From: Brevundimonas pishanensis
Lineage (GTDB): Bacteria > Pseudomonadota > Alphaproteobacteria > Caulobacterales > Caulobacteraceae
Assembly: GCF_022750635.1 (NCBI RefSeq)
Contig: NZ_JAJKBG010000004.1
Coordinates: forward strand, 1 to 64,000
Length of the DNA: 64,000 nucleotides
Direction of reading: 5' to 3'
Position numbers and translations under genes: made by a program. This document shows positions 36,343 through 44,810 of the stretch, piece by piece (within the stretch, counting starts at the first letter, position 1; each line of letters begins with the position of its first letter). Under the pieces are notes generated by a model that was not told the origin of the DNA, made no database searches, and worked only from the letters and a program-made list of their open reading frames with translations.

Positions 36343-37467
36343 ATGACTGTACAGATTGATCCTTTCCGCGCCATCAGCATCTCCCGCATCGCCCATGAGT
36401 TAAAGGCTCAGGGCCGTTCGGTGATCCACATGGAATTCGGCCAGCCGTCGACGGGCGCACCGCCCAAGGCGATTGCCGAGGCCCACGCGCGTCTGGATTC
36501 CGAGGCGGGCGGCTATTGGGAAGACCCCAAGCTGCGCGAGCGGATCGCCAAACTGTATGCCGACCGCTACGGCGTGACGGTTGATCCCTGGTGCATCGTT
36601 CTGACGGCAGGCGCGTCTCCGGCTCTGGTCGTTGCTCTGTCGGTACTGTTCCAGCCGGGTGATGTCGTGGCTACCGCCCGCCCCGGTTACGTCGCCTACC
36701 GCAACACGCTGAAGGCGATGCACATGGAGTGTGTCGAGATCGGTTGTGGCCCCGAGGTCGGCTACCAGATGACGGCAGCGGCCCTCGATGCCATCGAGCC
36801 CGCCCCCAAGGGCGTCATTCTGGCCAGCCCCGCCAACCCGACCGGCTCATTGATCCCCGAGGCAGAGCTTAAGGCCATCGCTGAGGTCTGCGCCCGCAAG
36901 AACATCAAGATCATCTCGGACGAAATCTACCACGGGCTGATCTACGAAGGCCGCGCGCCCTGCATGCTGGAGTATGCGCCGGACGCTGTGGTGGTGAACA
37001 GCTTCTCCAAATACTGGTCCATGCCGGGCTGGCGACTGGGCTGGGTTATTCTACCCGCCGAATTGGTCGATCAGACCCGCGCCCGCATGGGGAATATGTT
37101 CCTCACCCCCGCCACCCTCAGCCAGCGCGCCGCACTGGTCGCCATGGACTGCGAGGATGTGCTGGAAAGCTATGTCGATGTGTACCGCGAAAACCGTCGC
37201 CTGATGCTAGAGGCCCTGCCCCAACTGGGTCTGGCGACCATCGCCCCGCCTGACGGTGCCTTCTACATCTATGCCGACATCAGCCATCTGACCGACAACA
37301 GCATCGACTTCTGCGAGCGTCTGTTGCGGGCGACCGGCGTGGCGACGGCTCCGGGTGTGGACTTCGATCCCGTGGACGGACATCGCTTTATCCGTTTCAG
37401 TTTCGCCGTCTCGACGGATGAGGTCAAAGACGCGATTGCGAGGATCATACCCTTTTTCAACCCTTGA
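36343..37467 (+). CDS. PLP-dependent aminotransferase, class I/II
   Basis: A 374-residue fold-type I aminotransferase. The PLP lysine is Lys223 in NSFSKYWSMPGWRLGW; Asn165 in SPANPTG, Asp193 and Tyr196 in ISDEIYHGL and the final Arg in HRFIRFSF complete the active site. The substrate is not clear; similarity is to the aspartate/aromatic group of proteobacterial aminotransferases. It starts directly at the base after the rsmA stop, so it is the last gene of the lptF-to-rsmA operon. Confidence 0.9.
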   Translation: MTVQIDPFRAISISRIAHELKAQGRSVIHMEFGQPSTGAPPKAIAEAHARLDSEAGGYWEDPKLRERIAKLYADRYGVTVDPWCIVLTAGASPALVVALSVLFQPGDVVATARPGYVAYRNTLKAMHMECVEIGCGPEVGYQMTAAALDAIEPAPKGVILASPANPTGSLIPEAELKAIAEVCARKNIKIISDEIYHGLIYEGRAPCMLEYAPDAVVVNSFSKYWSMPGWRLGWVILPAELVDQTRARMGNMFLTPATLSQRAALVAMDCEDVLESYVDVYRENRRLMLEALPQLGLATIAPPDGAFYIYADISHLTDNSIDFCERLLRATGVATAPGVDFDPVDGHRFIRFSFAVSTDEVKDAIARIIPFFNP

Positions 37468-37536
37468 TGTAACAATAGTATGCCAAAGCGTTGACTGACC
37501 TGTTCCAGAACGTCAGTCGCAGTCGCGGAGTGCAAC

Positions 37537-39240
37537 TTGGGCCATAGCCACGATACGGTTTATATCGCGCTATCTTTCGCCGTCGCTATTCTAGCGTCGT
37601 GGACAGCGCTAAGCCTGCTTGAACGCGTCCGCGCCAATCTTGAAGTCCGGCGTCTGGCATGGCTGGCCGCAACCGCTGCGGCCATGGGTGGCGGCATTTG
37701 GTCGATGCATTTCATCGCCATGCAGGGCTTCTCGACCGGCACCCCCGTTACCTACGACATACCTCTTACGGCCCTGTCGCTGCTGTTGGCCTTTTTGGGC
37801 ACAAGCGTCGCCTTCTGGATAGCGGCCAAGCCTCAGGCGCGCGTGCCACACCTCGCTGCCTCCGGAGCGGCGATGGGTCTTGCCATTGCCCTGATGCACT
37901 ATGTCGGCATGGCAGCCATCCGCACCTCGGCAAGGCTGGAATACGCACCGCCTTACATCTTTGCCGCCCTTGGCGCAGGCATAGTGGCCTCGTTCGGGGC
38001 CATGATGCTGGTGCGCTCGGACCTTTCGAACCGCCAGAAAGCACTCGGGTCGGTGTTTCTGGCTGTGGCAGTCTCGGCCATGCACCACATCGCCATGGCC
38101 GGAACCGAAGTCACCACCGGCACAGCGGCCCACATCAGCGAAGCCCACGGCACCAGCGGCCTGACGCTGGCGCTCATTACCGCCTTGCTGACCGTCACCC
38201 TGCTGGTCGCGACCATAGTCACGGCACACCTGGATAGGCGCATCAAGCTATTGTCGGTTCTGGACGCAGGGGACATCGGCTATTGGGAGGTCCGCCTGCC
38301 CAGTCGTCAGGTGTGGCTGTCGCCCCATGCGCGCAACCTATTGGTCCGACCGGTCGAGGAAGACGGCAAGACCGTGCTGAAGGACCACTCCCCCGCCCTT
38401 GTCGATGCCGCCATCGCCATGGCCAAGAAGGCGATGCGTACGGCCAACACCACCCATAGCAAGGAAATGGAAATCCAGCTGGGCAACCGCTGGGTTGCGG
38501 TGCGCGGGCGTATGATGATGATGCGTCGTCAACACCACATCAAAATGGCTGGCATCCTGATCGACATCACCGAGGCCCATTCGATCCGCACGGCGCTGGA
38601 GGTCAGCGACGCCCGTCAGAAGTTGCTGCTTAACGAGCTGAACCACCGTCTCAAGAACAACTTCGCCAGCATCCAGTCCATTGCCGCCCTGACCGCGCGG
38701 CGCAGCCCCGATCTGCCGACCTTTATCGATACCTTCCAATCGCGACTTCTGGCGCTGTCAAACACCCAGACCCTGCTGACCAATACGGGCTGGGAGAGCG
38801 CCGACATTGCCGCGATATTCCTGCAGGAGTTGCGCCCCTACACCCAGCAGGCGGTAATCGACGGCCCCTCGCTGTTGCTGGATCCCAAGCGTGCGCTGGC
38901 TATGGGCCTAATCGCTCACGAGCTGACGACCAATGCCGCAAAGCATGGCGCGCTCAGAAGCCCCAACGGCACGATCCGCGTGCGCTGGACCCTGCCCGAC
39001 AAGACCGGGCGAGTACGTCTGGAATGGCGCGAAATGGGCGGCCCTCCGGCCAATGTCCCCACGCGCAAGGGGTTTGGCTCACGGCTGATCAAAAACAGCA
39101 TCGAAGGGTCGCTGCAGGGCACGGCCGATCTGGAATATCTACAGACCGGCCTGAAAGTGTCACTTCAGTTCACCACCGCCGATGCCCCGCCAACAGTCAG
39201 GTCACCGGCGAAGGTGAAAGTCATCAAACCTGTGGTCTGA
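37537..39240 (+). CDS. MHYT-domain sensor histidine kinase, HWE/HisKA_2 type
   Basis: A 567-residue membrane kinase starting at TTG 37537 behind GCGGAG. Seven hydrophobic helices (1-230) carry the three MHYT signatures MHF (57-59), MHY (120-122) and MHH (182-184), thought to bind metal and sense gas or redox state. A PAS-like region (about 240-348, GDIGYWEVRLPSRQVWLSP) follows. The histidine kinase part has His370 in LNELNHRLKNNFASIQSIA, then an ATP-binding domain with LIAHELTTNAAKHGAL and GFGSRLI. There is no receiver domain and no cognate regulator next to it. MHYT is more often joined to GGDEF/EAL domains. Confidence 0.9.
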   Translation: MGHSHDTVYIALSFAVAILASWTALSLLERVRANLEVRRLAWLAATAAAMGGGIWSMHFIAMQGFSTGTPVTYDIPLTALSLLLAFLGTSVAFWIAAKPQARVPHLAASGAAMGLAIALMHYVGMAAIRTSARLEYAPPYIFAALGAGIVASFGAMMLVRSDLSNRQKALGSVFLAVAVSAMHHIAMAGTEVTTGTAAHISEAHGTSGLTLALITALLTVTLLVATIVTAHLDRRIKLLSVLDAGDIGYWEVRLPSRQVWLSPHARNLLVRPVEEDGKTVLKDHSPALVDAAIAMAKKAMRTANTTHSKEMEIQLGNRWVAVRGRMMMMRRQHHIKMAGILIDITEAHSIRTALEVSDARQKLLLNELNHRLKNNFASIQSIAALTARRSPDLPTFIDTFQSRLLALSNTQTLLTNTGWESADIAAIFLQELRPYTQQAVIDGPSLLLDPKRALAMGLIAHELTTNAAKHGALRSPNGTIRVRWTLPDKTGRVRLEWREMGGPPANVPTRKGFGSRLIKNSIEGSLQGTADLEYLQTGLKVSLQFTTADAPPTVRSPAKVKVIKPVV

Positions 39241-39255
39241 CGACGGTCAGACCAC
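39232..39255. terminator. shared inverted repeat containing both stop codons (kinase/gmk)
   Basis: GTGGTCTGAC (39232-39241) and GTCAGACCAC (39246-39255) with a four-base loop. The kinase TGA (39238-39240) and the gmk TGA (39249-39247 on the minus strand) both lie in the arms; TTCTTT follows on the plus strand. It probably ends both transcripts. Confidence 0.6.
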
Positions 39256-39888
39256 TTCTTTGAGCAGGGCTTGCTTGTAGTTTTCGACCCACAGGTTGCG
39301 AGTGCGGCAGCTACGTTCTGCGTGATAGATGTGGGCCAGTTCGGCGTAAGAGCGGTCAAAGTCCTGATTGACCAGCACGTAGTCGAACTCGTCGCAGTGC
39401 TCGATCTCGCCCTTGGCATTGGCGACGCGGCGCTCGATTACCTCGTCGGAATCCTGCGAGCGGGTCACCAGACGGCGGCGCAGTTCTTCCAGCGACGGCG
39501 GCAGGATGAAGACCCGCACTGCATCACCGGGGCATTTCTCGGCTACGTCGCGGGCACCTTGCCAGTCGATGTCGAACAGCACGTCACGGCCTTCGGCCAA
39601 AGCGCGTTCCACCGGTGCACGCGGGGTGCCGTACAGATTGCCGTGAACGTCTGCCCATTCGAGGAAGGCATCGGCGGAGATCAGGCGCTCGAACTCTTCG
39701 CGCGAGACGAAGTTATAGTCGCGACCATCGACTTCACCGGGACGGATGCCACGGGTCGTCATAGAAACTGAAAGCTCCAAACCCTTGTGGTCCGACATCA
39801 AGCGGCGGCACAGGCTGGTTTTGCCCGCGCCCGAAGGGCTGGCGACGATGAGGAGAACACCCCGGCGAGGGGTACGCGCGTTCGTCAT
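39247..39888 (-). CDS. gmk: guanylate kinase
   Basis: GMP to GDP phosphorylation; 213 residues. P-loop SPSGAGKTS (17-25), GMP-binding SVSMTTRGIRPGEVDGRDY, and the later IDWQGARDVAEK and VFILPPS are all typical. Last gene of the fabG-acpP-fabF-mltG-yicC-gmk run on the minus strand; gap of 105 bases to yicC. Ends within a palindrome shared with the convergent kinase gene. Confidence 0.97.
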   Translation of the reverse strand: MTNARTPRRGVLLIVASPSGAGKTSLCRRLMSDHKGLELSVSMTTRGIRPGEVDGRDYNFVSREEFERLISADAFLEWADVHGNLYGTPRAPVERALAEGRDVLFDIDWQGARDVAEKCPGDAVRVFILPPSLEELRRRLVTRSQDSDEVIERRVANAKGEIEHCDEFDYVLVNQDFDRSYAELAHIYHAERSCRTRNLWVENYKQALLKEVV

Positions 39889-39993
39889 GACTGGCTTTCA
39901 ACGACTCTGTAGGAAGCGTGGGTGCATAAAACTGCCCGACCCGTACCGCAAGGTATCAGGCCATTTTAGAGCACTCTCCATTCGTCGTGTGAC

Positions 39994-40878
39994 TTATTCG
40001 ACGTTCTGGACCTGCTCGCGCAGCTGCTCGATTACGGCCTTCAGTTCCAGACCCACCGCGGTCAGATCGGTCGTCGCGGATTTGGAGCACAGGGTGTTCG
40101 CCTCGCGCATGAACTCCTGCATCAGGAAGTCCAGCTTGCGACCTGCAGGTGGCGAGCCCAAAAGCGCGCGCGCAGACGCAATATGCGCCACCAGACGATC
40201 CAGTTCCTCGCGCACATCGGCCTTGGTTGCGAGGGCGGCTGCTTCGAGGAAGATGCGCTCCTCCAGTCCGACAACCTCACCCGCCAGTTCGCTGATACGG
40301 CGGGTATAGCGCCCGCGGATCGCCTGGACCTGTGCATCGGCTTCGGTTTCGGCCTTGGCCACAAGGCTTTCGATGTGGTCGACAAATCCGCTGACGACGG
40401 GGAGCAGCGCTGCCCCTTCCTGCCCGCGCGAAACCTTCAGGGCGTCAAGTGCGGCCTCTATCGTTTCCACCATAGCCGTTTCGACCGCAGCGCGGGCGTC
40501 CGGATCCTCGCCCTCTTCGCTGGCTTCGATAACGCCCCGCAGGGCCAGAATGCCGTCAGCCGAAGCCGGAGCCATACCCTGATCCATCAAGCCGCGCGCC
40601 AGTTCGGTATAGCGGCCCAAGATCCCTTCGTTGATTTTGATCGTGCCCTCGCCCGCGCCATCGCGGCGCGCCTGGAGGCCAATCGAAACCTGCCCGCGAT
40701 GCAGTCGGCCCTGAGCCGCCGACTTCGCCGCGCGCTCAAGCGATTCAAACCCGTGCGGGCCCCGATAGCGTACCTCGAGGCTGCGCCCGTTTACGGAGCG
40801 AGCCTCGACGGTCCAGACCCAGCCGTTCAGCGCACCATCAGCACGGCCAAAACCCGTCATTCCCGAGATAAGCGGCAT
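39994..40878 (-). CDS. YicC family endoribonuclease/stress protein
   Basis: A 294-residue YicC/YloC family protein. Diagnostic are SGMTGFGRADG at the N-terminus, EARSVNGRSLEVRYRGP, and the C-terminal DUF1732 part with EELDRLVAHIASARALLGSPPAGRKLDFLMQEFMREANTLCSK. The E. coli relative has been described as an endoribonuclease. Start overlaps the mltG stop by one base (TAATG). The yicC-gmk order is common in bacteria. Confidence 0.94.
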   Translation of the reverse strand: MPLISGMTGFGRADGALNGWVWTVEARSVNGRSLEVRYRGPHGFESLERAAKSAAQGRLHRGQVSIGLQARRDGAGEGTIKINEGILGRYTELARGLMDQGMAPASADGILALRGVIEASEEGEDPDARAAVETAMVETIEAALDALKVSRGQEGAALLPVVSGFVDHIESLVAKAETEADAQVQAIRGRYTRRISELAGEVVGLEERIFLEAAALATKADVREELDRLVAHIASARALLGSPPAGRKLDFLMQEFMREANTLCSKSATTDLTAVGLELKAVIEQLREQVQNVE

Positions 40879-42065
40879 TAGCGGGCATCCTCAGGGACGC
40901 GGATGACCTGCGCGCCCACAGGGATTTGATCCGGCGTCAGAATGCGCGGACCTGAGTCCTCAACCGACGACGGCAGAGTATCCTCAAGGGTCTCTCCCCG
41001 CTCAATAGCGGCGCGGCGACGCTCGACGTCGCGCCAGCGGGCGACGTTCAACAGATGTTCCTGATAGGTGCTGGCGAAGACGTGGCCACCAGTGCCGTCG
41101 GCAACGAAGAACAGATAGTCGGACTTCGGCGGGTTCAGAACCGCCTTGATCGACGCCTCGCCCGGATTGGCAATCGGCGTGGGCGGAAGCCCGTTGATGA
41201 CGTAGGTGTTCCACGGCGTGTTGGCGCGGATCTCCGACAGCTTCAGACCACGCCCCAGCGGACGGCCCTTGGTGATGCCGTAGATAATGGTCGGATCGCT
41301 CTCGAGGCGCATTCCGACACGCAGACGGTTGGAGAATACAGCGGCGACGACCGGACGCTCCGAAGCGATGCCAGTTTCTTTTTCGACGACTGATGCCAGC
41401 ACTAGCGCTTCGTGCGGCGTGCGAGCGACCGAGTTCGGCCCTCGCGTGGGCCACAGGGCATCCATCTTCTGCTTGGCCATGCGCTGCATCCGCGCGATCA
41501 CGGCCTGACGGGTCTCGCCGCGGGTCACCTCATAGGTTTCCGGCCACAGAGAGCCTTCCTCGGGGACTTCGGTAATCTCGCCCACCAGAACGGGATTACG
41601 CATGAGGATTTCGACAGCCTGAGCGGACGAGCGGCCTTCCGGCAGGGTCACGAAGTGACGCACGCCCTTACCGTTGGCCAGCATGTGCACGATCTTGGAC
41701 AACGACGCGCCAGACGGCACTTCATACTCGCCAGCCCGGACCTTGCGGTCGGCCCCGCTCAGGCTCATGGCCGCCTTGAACAGATCGGTCGAGCGGATAA
41801 CGCCTTCACGTTTGAGAGTGGCCGCAATGGCGGGGACGCCGGTGCCGCTCTGAACTGTAACGATCGTATAATCGCCGTTCGCGGCCTTCGGCCCCGGTCC
41901 CCAATAGACAGCCCACAGCGCGATAAGGGCGGCGATCAGGAACAGTCCCAAGGTGCCGCCCGCCGTCAGCAGGCCGATACCAAGGCTCGAACGCGACCCC
42001 TTCGGGCCATTTCCGCGCGACGGGGTCTTTTTAGCCGCTGGGCGGCGCGTCGGAGCCTTGGCCAA
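40878..42065 (-). CDS. mltG: endolytic peptidoglycan transglycosylase MltG
   Basis: A 395-residue inner-membrane protein that cuts nascent glycan strands. A basic cytoplasmic N-terminus (1-27), transmembrane helix (about 29-54), LysM-like region (about 63-135) and the YceG catalytic domain with catalytic Glu228 in LASVVEKETG and RLRVGMRLESDPTIIYG. It starts one base after the fabF stop. The C-terminal 30 residues after RRAAIERG are variable. Confidence 0.96.
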   Translation of the reverse strand: MAKAPTRRPAAKKTPSRGNGPKGSRSSLGIGLLTAGGTLGLFLIAALIALWAVYWGPGPKAANGDYTIVTVQSGTGVPAIAATLKREGVIRSTDLFKAAMSLSGADRKVRAGEYEVPSGASLSKIVHMLANGKGVRHFVTLPEGRSSAQAVEILMRNPVLVGEITEVPEEGSLWPETYEVTRGETRQAVIARMQRMAKQKMDALWPTRGPNSVARTPHEALVLASVVEKETGIASERPVVAAVFSNRLRVGMRLESDPTIIYGITKGRPLGRGLKLSEIRANTPWNTYVINGLPPTPIANPGEASIKAVLNPPKSDYLFFVADGTGGHVFASTYQEHLLNVARWRDVERRRAAIERGETLEDTLPSSVEDSGPRILTPDQIPVGAQVIRVPEDAR

Positions 42066-42066
42066 G

Positions 42067-43347
42067 TCAGTCGACCTTCTTGAAGATCACAGCTGCGTTG
42101 GTGCCGCCAAAGCCGAACGAGTTCGACATAACGACATTGATAGCCTTATCCTTGCCCTTATGCGCGACAAGGTCGATTTCGGTTTCGTGTTCCGGATCAT
42201 CGAGGTTGATCGTCGGCGGGACCTTCTGGTCGCGAATAGCCAGAACCGAGAAGACGCTTTCAATTGCACCTGCGGCCCCCAGAAGGTGGCCCGTCATCGA
42301 CTTGGTCGAAGACACGGCAACATTCTTGGCGTGGTCACCGACCAGACGCTCGATGGCCTTTAGTTCGATCCAGTCGGCCATGGTCGAGGTGCCATGGGTG
42401 TTGATGTAATCGAGGTCCTGCGGCTGAAGTCCAGCACGCTTGAGCGCAGCCTTCATCGCGCGCAGACCACCGTCGCCGTCTTCCGAAGGAGCGGTGATGT
42501 GATAGGCGTCGCCGCTCATGCCGTAACCAACAACTTCGGCGTAGATTTTCGCGCCGCGCGCCTTGGCGTGTTCGTATTCTTCCAGAACCATGATGCCCGC
42601 GCCTTCGCCCATGATGAAGCCGGCGTGACCACGGTCATAAGGACGCGAGGCCTTTTCTGGCGTGTCGTTATAGGCGGTGCACAGCGCCTTACAGGCGAGG
42701 AATCCCGCGATGCCGATCGGCACAATCGAGCTTTCGGCACCGCCGGCCAGCATGACGTCGGCATCGCCCAGAGCGATCATGCGTGCAGCGTCGCCGATGG
42801 CGTGTGCGCCGGTGGCGCAGGCGGTAACGACCGAGTGGTTCGGGCCTTTCAGGCCGTGGCGGATCGAAATCTGGCCCGACGCCAGATTGATCAGCGCCGA
42901 TGGGATGAAGAACGGGCTGACGCGGCGCGGGCCCTGCTCTTTCAGAATGATTGCAGTGTCAGCGATGGGGCCAAGGCCGCCAATTCCGGCGCCCACCATG
43001 ACGCCGGTCGCTTCCTGGTCTTCGTCGGTTCCCGGCTTCCAATTCGCGTCGGCCAGCGCCTCGTCGGCAGCCGCCATGGCGAAGACGATGAAGTCGTCCA
43101 CGCGCTTGCGTTCCTTGGGGGTCACGATGCTGTCGAAGTCGAATACGCCAGGCTGGTCCGGCGCACCGCCACCGCGACCATCAACAGCAGGCACTTCGCC
43201 CGCGATGGTGCAGCCATAGCCTTCGGTGTCGAAATTCGTGATCGGACGGATACCCGACTGGCCATCCAGCAGGTTCTTCCAGACGTGCTCGACGCCAGTG
43301 CCCAACGGAGTGACTAGGCCGAGGCCCGTGATGACAACGCGGCGCAT
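42067..43347 (-). CDS. fabF: beta-ketoacyl-ACP synthase II
   Basis: Elongating condensing enzyme of type II fatty-acid synthesis; 426 residues. Cys177 in VTACATGAH, His318 in NTHGTST and His354 in SMTGHLLGAAGA form the active-site triad. The insertion GRGGGAPDQPGVF (about 58-70) is longer than in E. coli FabF. Separated from acpP by 202 bases containing two inverted repeats; mltG follows after one base. Confidence 0.97.
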   Translation of the reverse strand: MRRVVITGLGLVTPLGTGVEHVWKNLLDGQSGIRPITNFDTEGYGCTIAGEVPAVDGRGGGAPDQPGVFDFDSIVTPKERKRVDDFIVFAMAAADEALADANWKPGTDEDQEATGVMVGAGIGGLGPIADTAIILKEQGPRRVSPFFIPSALINLASGQISIRHGLKGPNHSVVTACATGAHAIGDAARMIALGDADVMLAGGAESSIVPIGIAGFLACKALCTAYNDTPEKASRPYDRGHAGFIMGEGAGIMVLEEYEHAKARGAKIYAEVVGYGMSGDAYHITAPSEDGDGGLRAMKAALKRAGLQPQDLDYINTHGTSTMADWIELKAIERLVGDHAKNVAVSSTKSMTGHLLGAAGAIESVFSVLAIRDQKVPPTINLDDPEHETEIDLVAHKGKDKAINVVMSNSFGFGGTNAAVIFKKVD

Positions 43348-43429
43348 GGTTCGCGCTCCTTAGATTTTGACAGTACGACGGCTTTGAAAGCCAGACGGTC
43401 GCCACGCGGGGCGCCCGGATACGAGGTCG

Positions 43430-43453
43430 TGAATCAGTCTGATGACTGATTCA
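43430..43453. promoter_or_regulatory. 24-base dyad in the fabF leader
   Basis: TGAATCAGTC (43430-43439) and GACTGATTCA (43444-43453) are perfect complements around TGAT, 83 bases upstream of the fabF start. This may be an operator for a fatty-acid regulator or an mRNA hairpin. Confidence 0.5.
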
Positions 43454-43465
43454 TATCCAGAAACA

Positions 43466-43515
43466 CTAATGGCCGCCGGACGGTCCCGCTAGGGTTCCGT
43501 CACGGCGGCCATTAG
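43466..43515 (-). other. long intercistronic hairpin acpP-fabF
   Basis: Outer arms of 13 bp (43466-43478 with 43503-43515; CTAATGGCCGCCG and complement), continuing after one bulged A with GACGG/CCGTC and CCC/GGG. No U-tract follows on the minus strand, so it is more likely an attenuator or RNA-stability element that lets acpP be expressed above fabF. Confidence 0.6.
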
Positions 43516-43549
43516 CTTGAAGTCTGCGACAAAATCGCAGGGGCCGATA

Positions 43550-43789
43550 TTAGGCGCCCAGCTTCTCGTCGATGAACTTCACGGCGTCGCCGACGGTTTG
43601 GATGTGCTCAGCAGCATCGTCCGGGATTTCGACGTCGAATTCTTCTTCGAAGGCCATAACCAGCTCGACGGTGTCGAGCGAGTCAGCGCCCAGATCGTCG
43701 ATGAAGGAAGCCTTTTCGGTGACCTTGTCCGGGTCGGCGTCCAGTTGTTCGATGACGATCTTGCGGACGCGTTCGAGGGTATCGGACAT
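43550..43789 (-). CDS. acpP: acyl carrier protein
   Basis: A 79-residue acidic carrier; Ser37 in [10 protein letters not shown] receives 4'-phosphopantetheine. The start [12 protein letters not shown] at 43789 follows a GAGAGA ribosome site; a longer reading from 43918 was rejected. Lies between fabG and fabF with 193 bases upstream that may hold its own promoter, as usual for this abundant protein. Confidence 0.98.
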   Translation of the reverse strand: MSDTLERVRKIVIEQLDADPDKVTEKASFIDDLGADSLDTVELVMAFEEEFDVEIPDDAAEHIQTVGDAVKFIDEKLGA

Positions 43790-43982
43790 GAGTGTCTCTC
43801 TTGCCTGTTTCGTTGTCGCCGTGATGGCGGGGTTTGATGTAGTCGCCGGTTCACGGCAGCCTATGATGTCGCAAGTCCGAGGACTCAAAACACCGCGAGC
43901 GTTTCCGCCCTTTAGCACAGCCTTGGGGTTAGGAAACAGTTTGTTGCGGGGTGTGATCGGATTGTGATCACATCCCGAGGGG

Positions 43983-44723
43983 TCAGATCATCGCCATACC
44001 GCCATTTACGTGCAGGGTTTGGCCCGTCACGTAAGCGGCTTCGTTCGACGAAAGATAGACGGCAGCAGCAGCAATTTCATCGCCCGTACCGAGGCGACCT
44101 GCCGGAATACGGCCGAGAATCGCTTCGCGCTGCTGGTCATTCAGTACATCGGTCATCGGCGAGGCGATGAAGCCCGGCGCGATGCAGTTCACGGTGATAC
44201 CGCGCGAACCCACTTCCTGAGCGAGCGACTTGGAGAAGCCGATCATGCCCGCCTTGGAAGCCGAATAGTTGGTTTGGCCCGGATTGCCGGTGACGCCGAC
44301 AACCGAGGTCACGCCGATGATGCGGCCCGAACGGCGCTTCATCATGCCCTTCATCGCGGCGCGGGTCAGGCGGAAGTAGGACTCAAGGTTAATCTGGATA
44401 ACCGACTGGAAATCCTCGTCCTTCATGCGCATCAGCAGGCCGTCTTTGGTGATACCTGCGTTGGCGACAAGAATGTCCAGCGGGTTGCCGGCAGCCGCTT
44501 CGGCCGCCGCGACCAGACCGTCAACCGAATCCGGATCCGACAGGTTGGCCACAGCAAACGACGAACGCTCGCCCAGCTCGGCTTGCAGCTCTGCCAGCAC
44601 AGCCTCGCGGGTACCGGACAGAACAACGTGTGCGCCCTGTGCGTGCAGGGCACGCGCCACAGCGCCGCCAATGCCACCGGTCGCGCCCGTAACCAGCGCG
44701 GTCTTGCCTTCAAGGTTGAACAT
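43983..44723 (-). CDS. fabG: 3-oxoacyl-ACP reductase
   Basis: NADPH-dependent short-chain reductase of fatty-acid elongation. The ATG at 44723 ([13 protein letters not shown]) is preceded by GGAG at proper spacing and gives 246 residues; a GTG/ATG further upstream at 44750 is less likely. TGATGGIGG nucleotide loop, the NAG motif in [10 protein letters not shown], and Ser/Tyr/Lys in [22 protein letters not shown]. Divergent from the serine hydrolase gene at 44811. Confidence 0.97.
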   Translation of the reverse strand: MFNLEGKTALVTGATGGIGGAVARALHAQGAHVVLSGTREAVLAELQAELGERSSFAVANLSDPDSVDGLVAAAEAAAGNPLDILVANAGITKDGLLMRMKDEDFQSVIQINLESYFRLTRAAMKGMMKRRSGRIIGVTSVVGVTGNPGQTNYSASKAGMIGFSKSLAQEVGSRGITVNCIAPGFIASPMTDVLNDQQREAILGRIPAGRLGTGDEIAAAAVYLSSNEAAYVTGQTLHVNGGMAMI

Positions 44724-44810
44724 TAAGGTTAGCTCCGCCAAATCTTTCACCCGCTCCTATCCGATGCGAAGCTGCTTCGCCAGAGGAAGGTGCCGCAACG
44801 GAAAGTTTCG

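Noticed and set aside
37493-37518. GACTGAC/GTCAGTC repeat with GTTCCAGAAC in its loop before the MHYT kinase, considered as an EcfG promoter
   Set aside because: GGAAC occurs only on the wrong strand and no matching -10 is found; the 12-base loop makes a weak hairpin.
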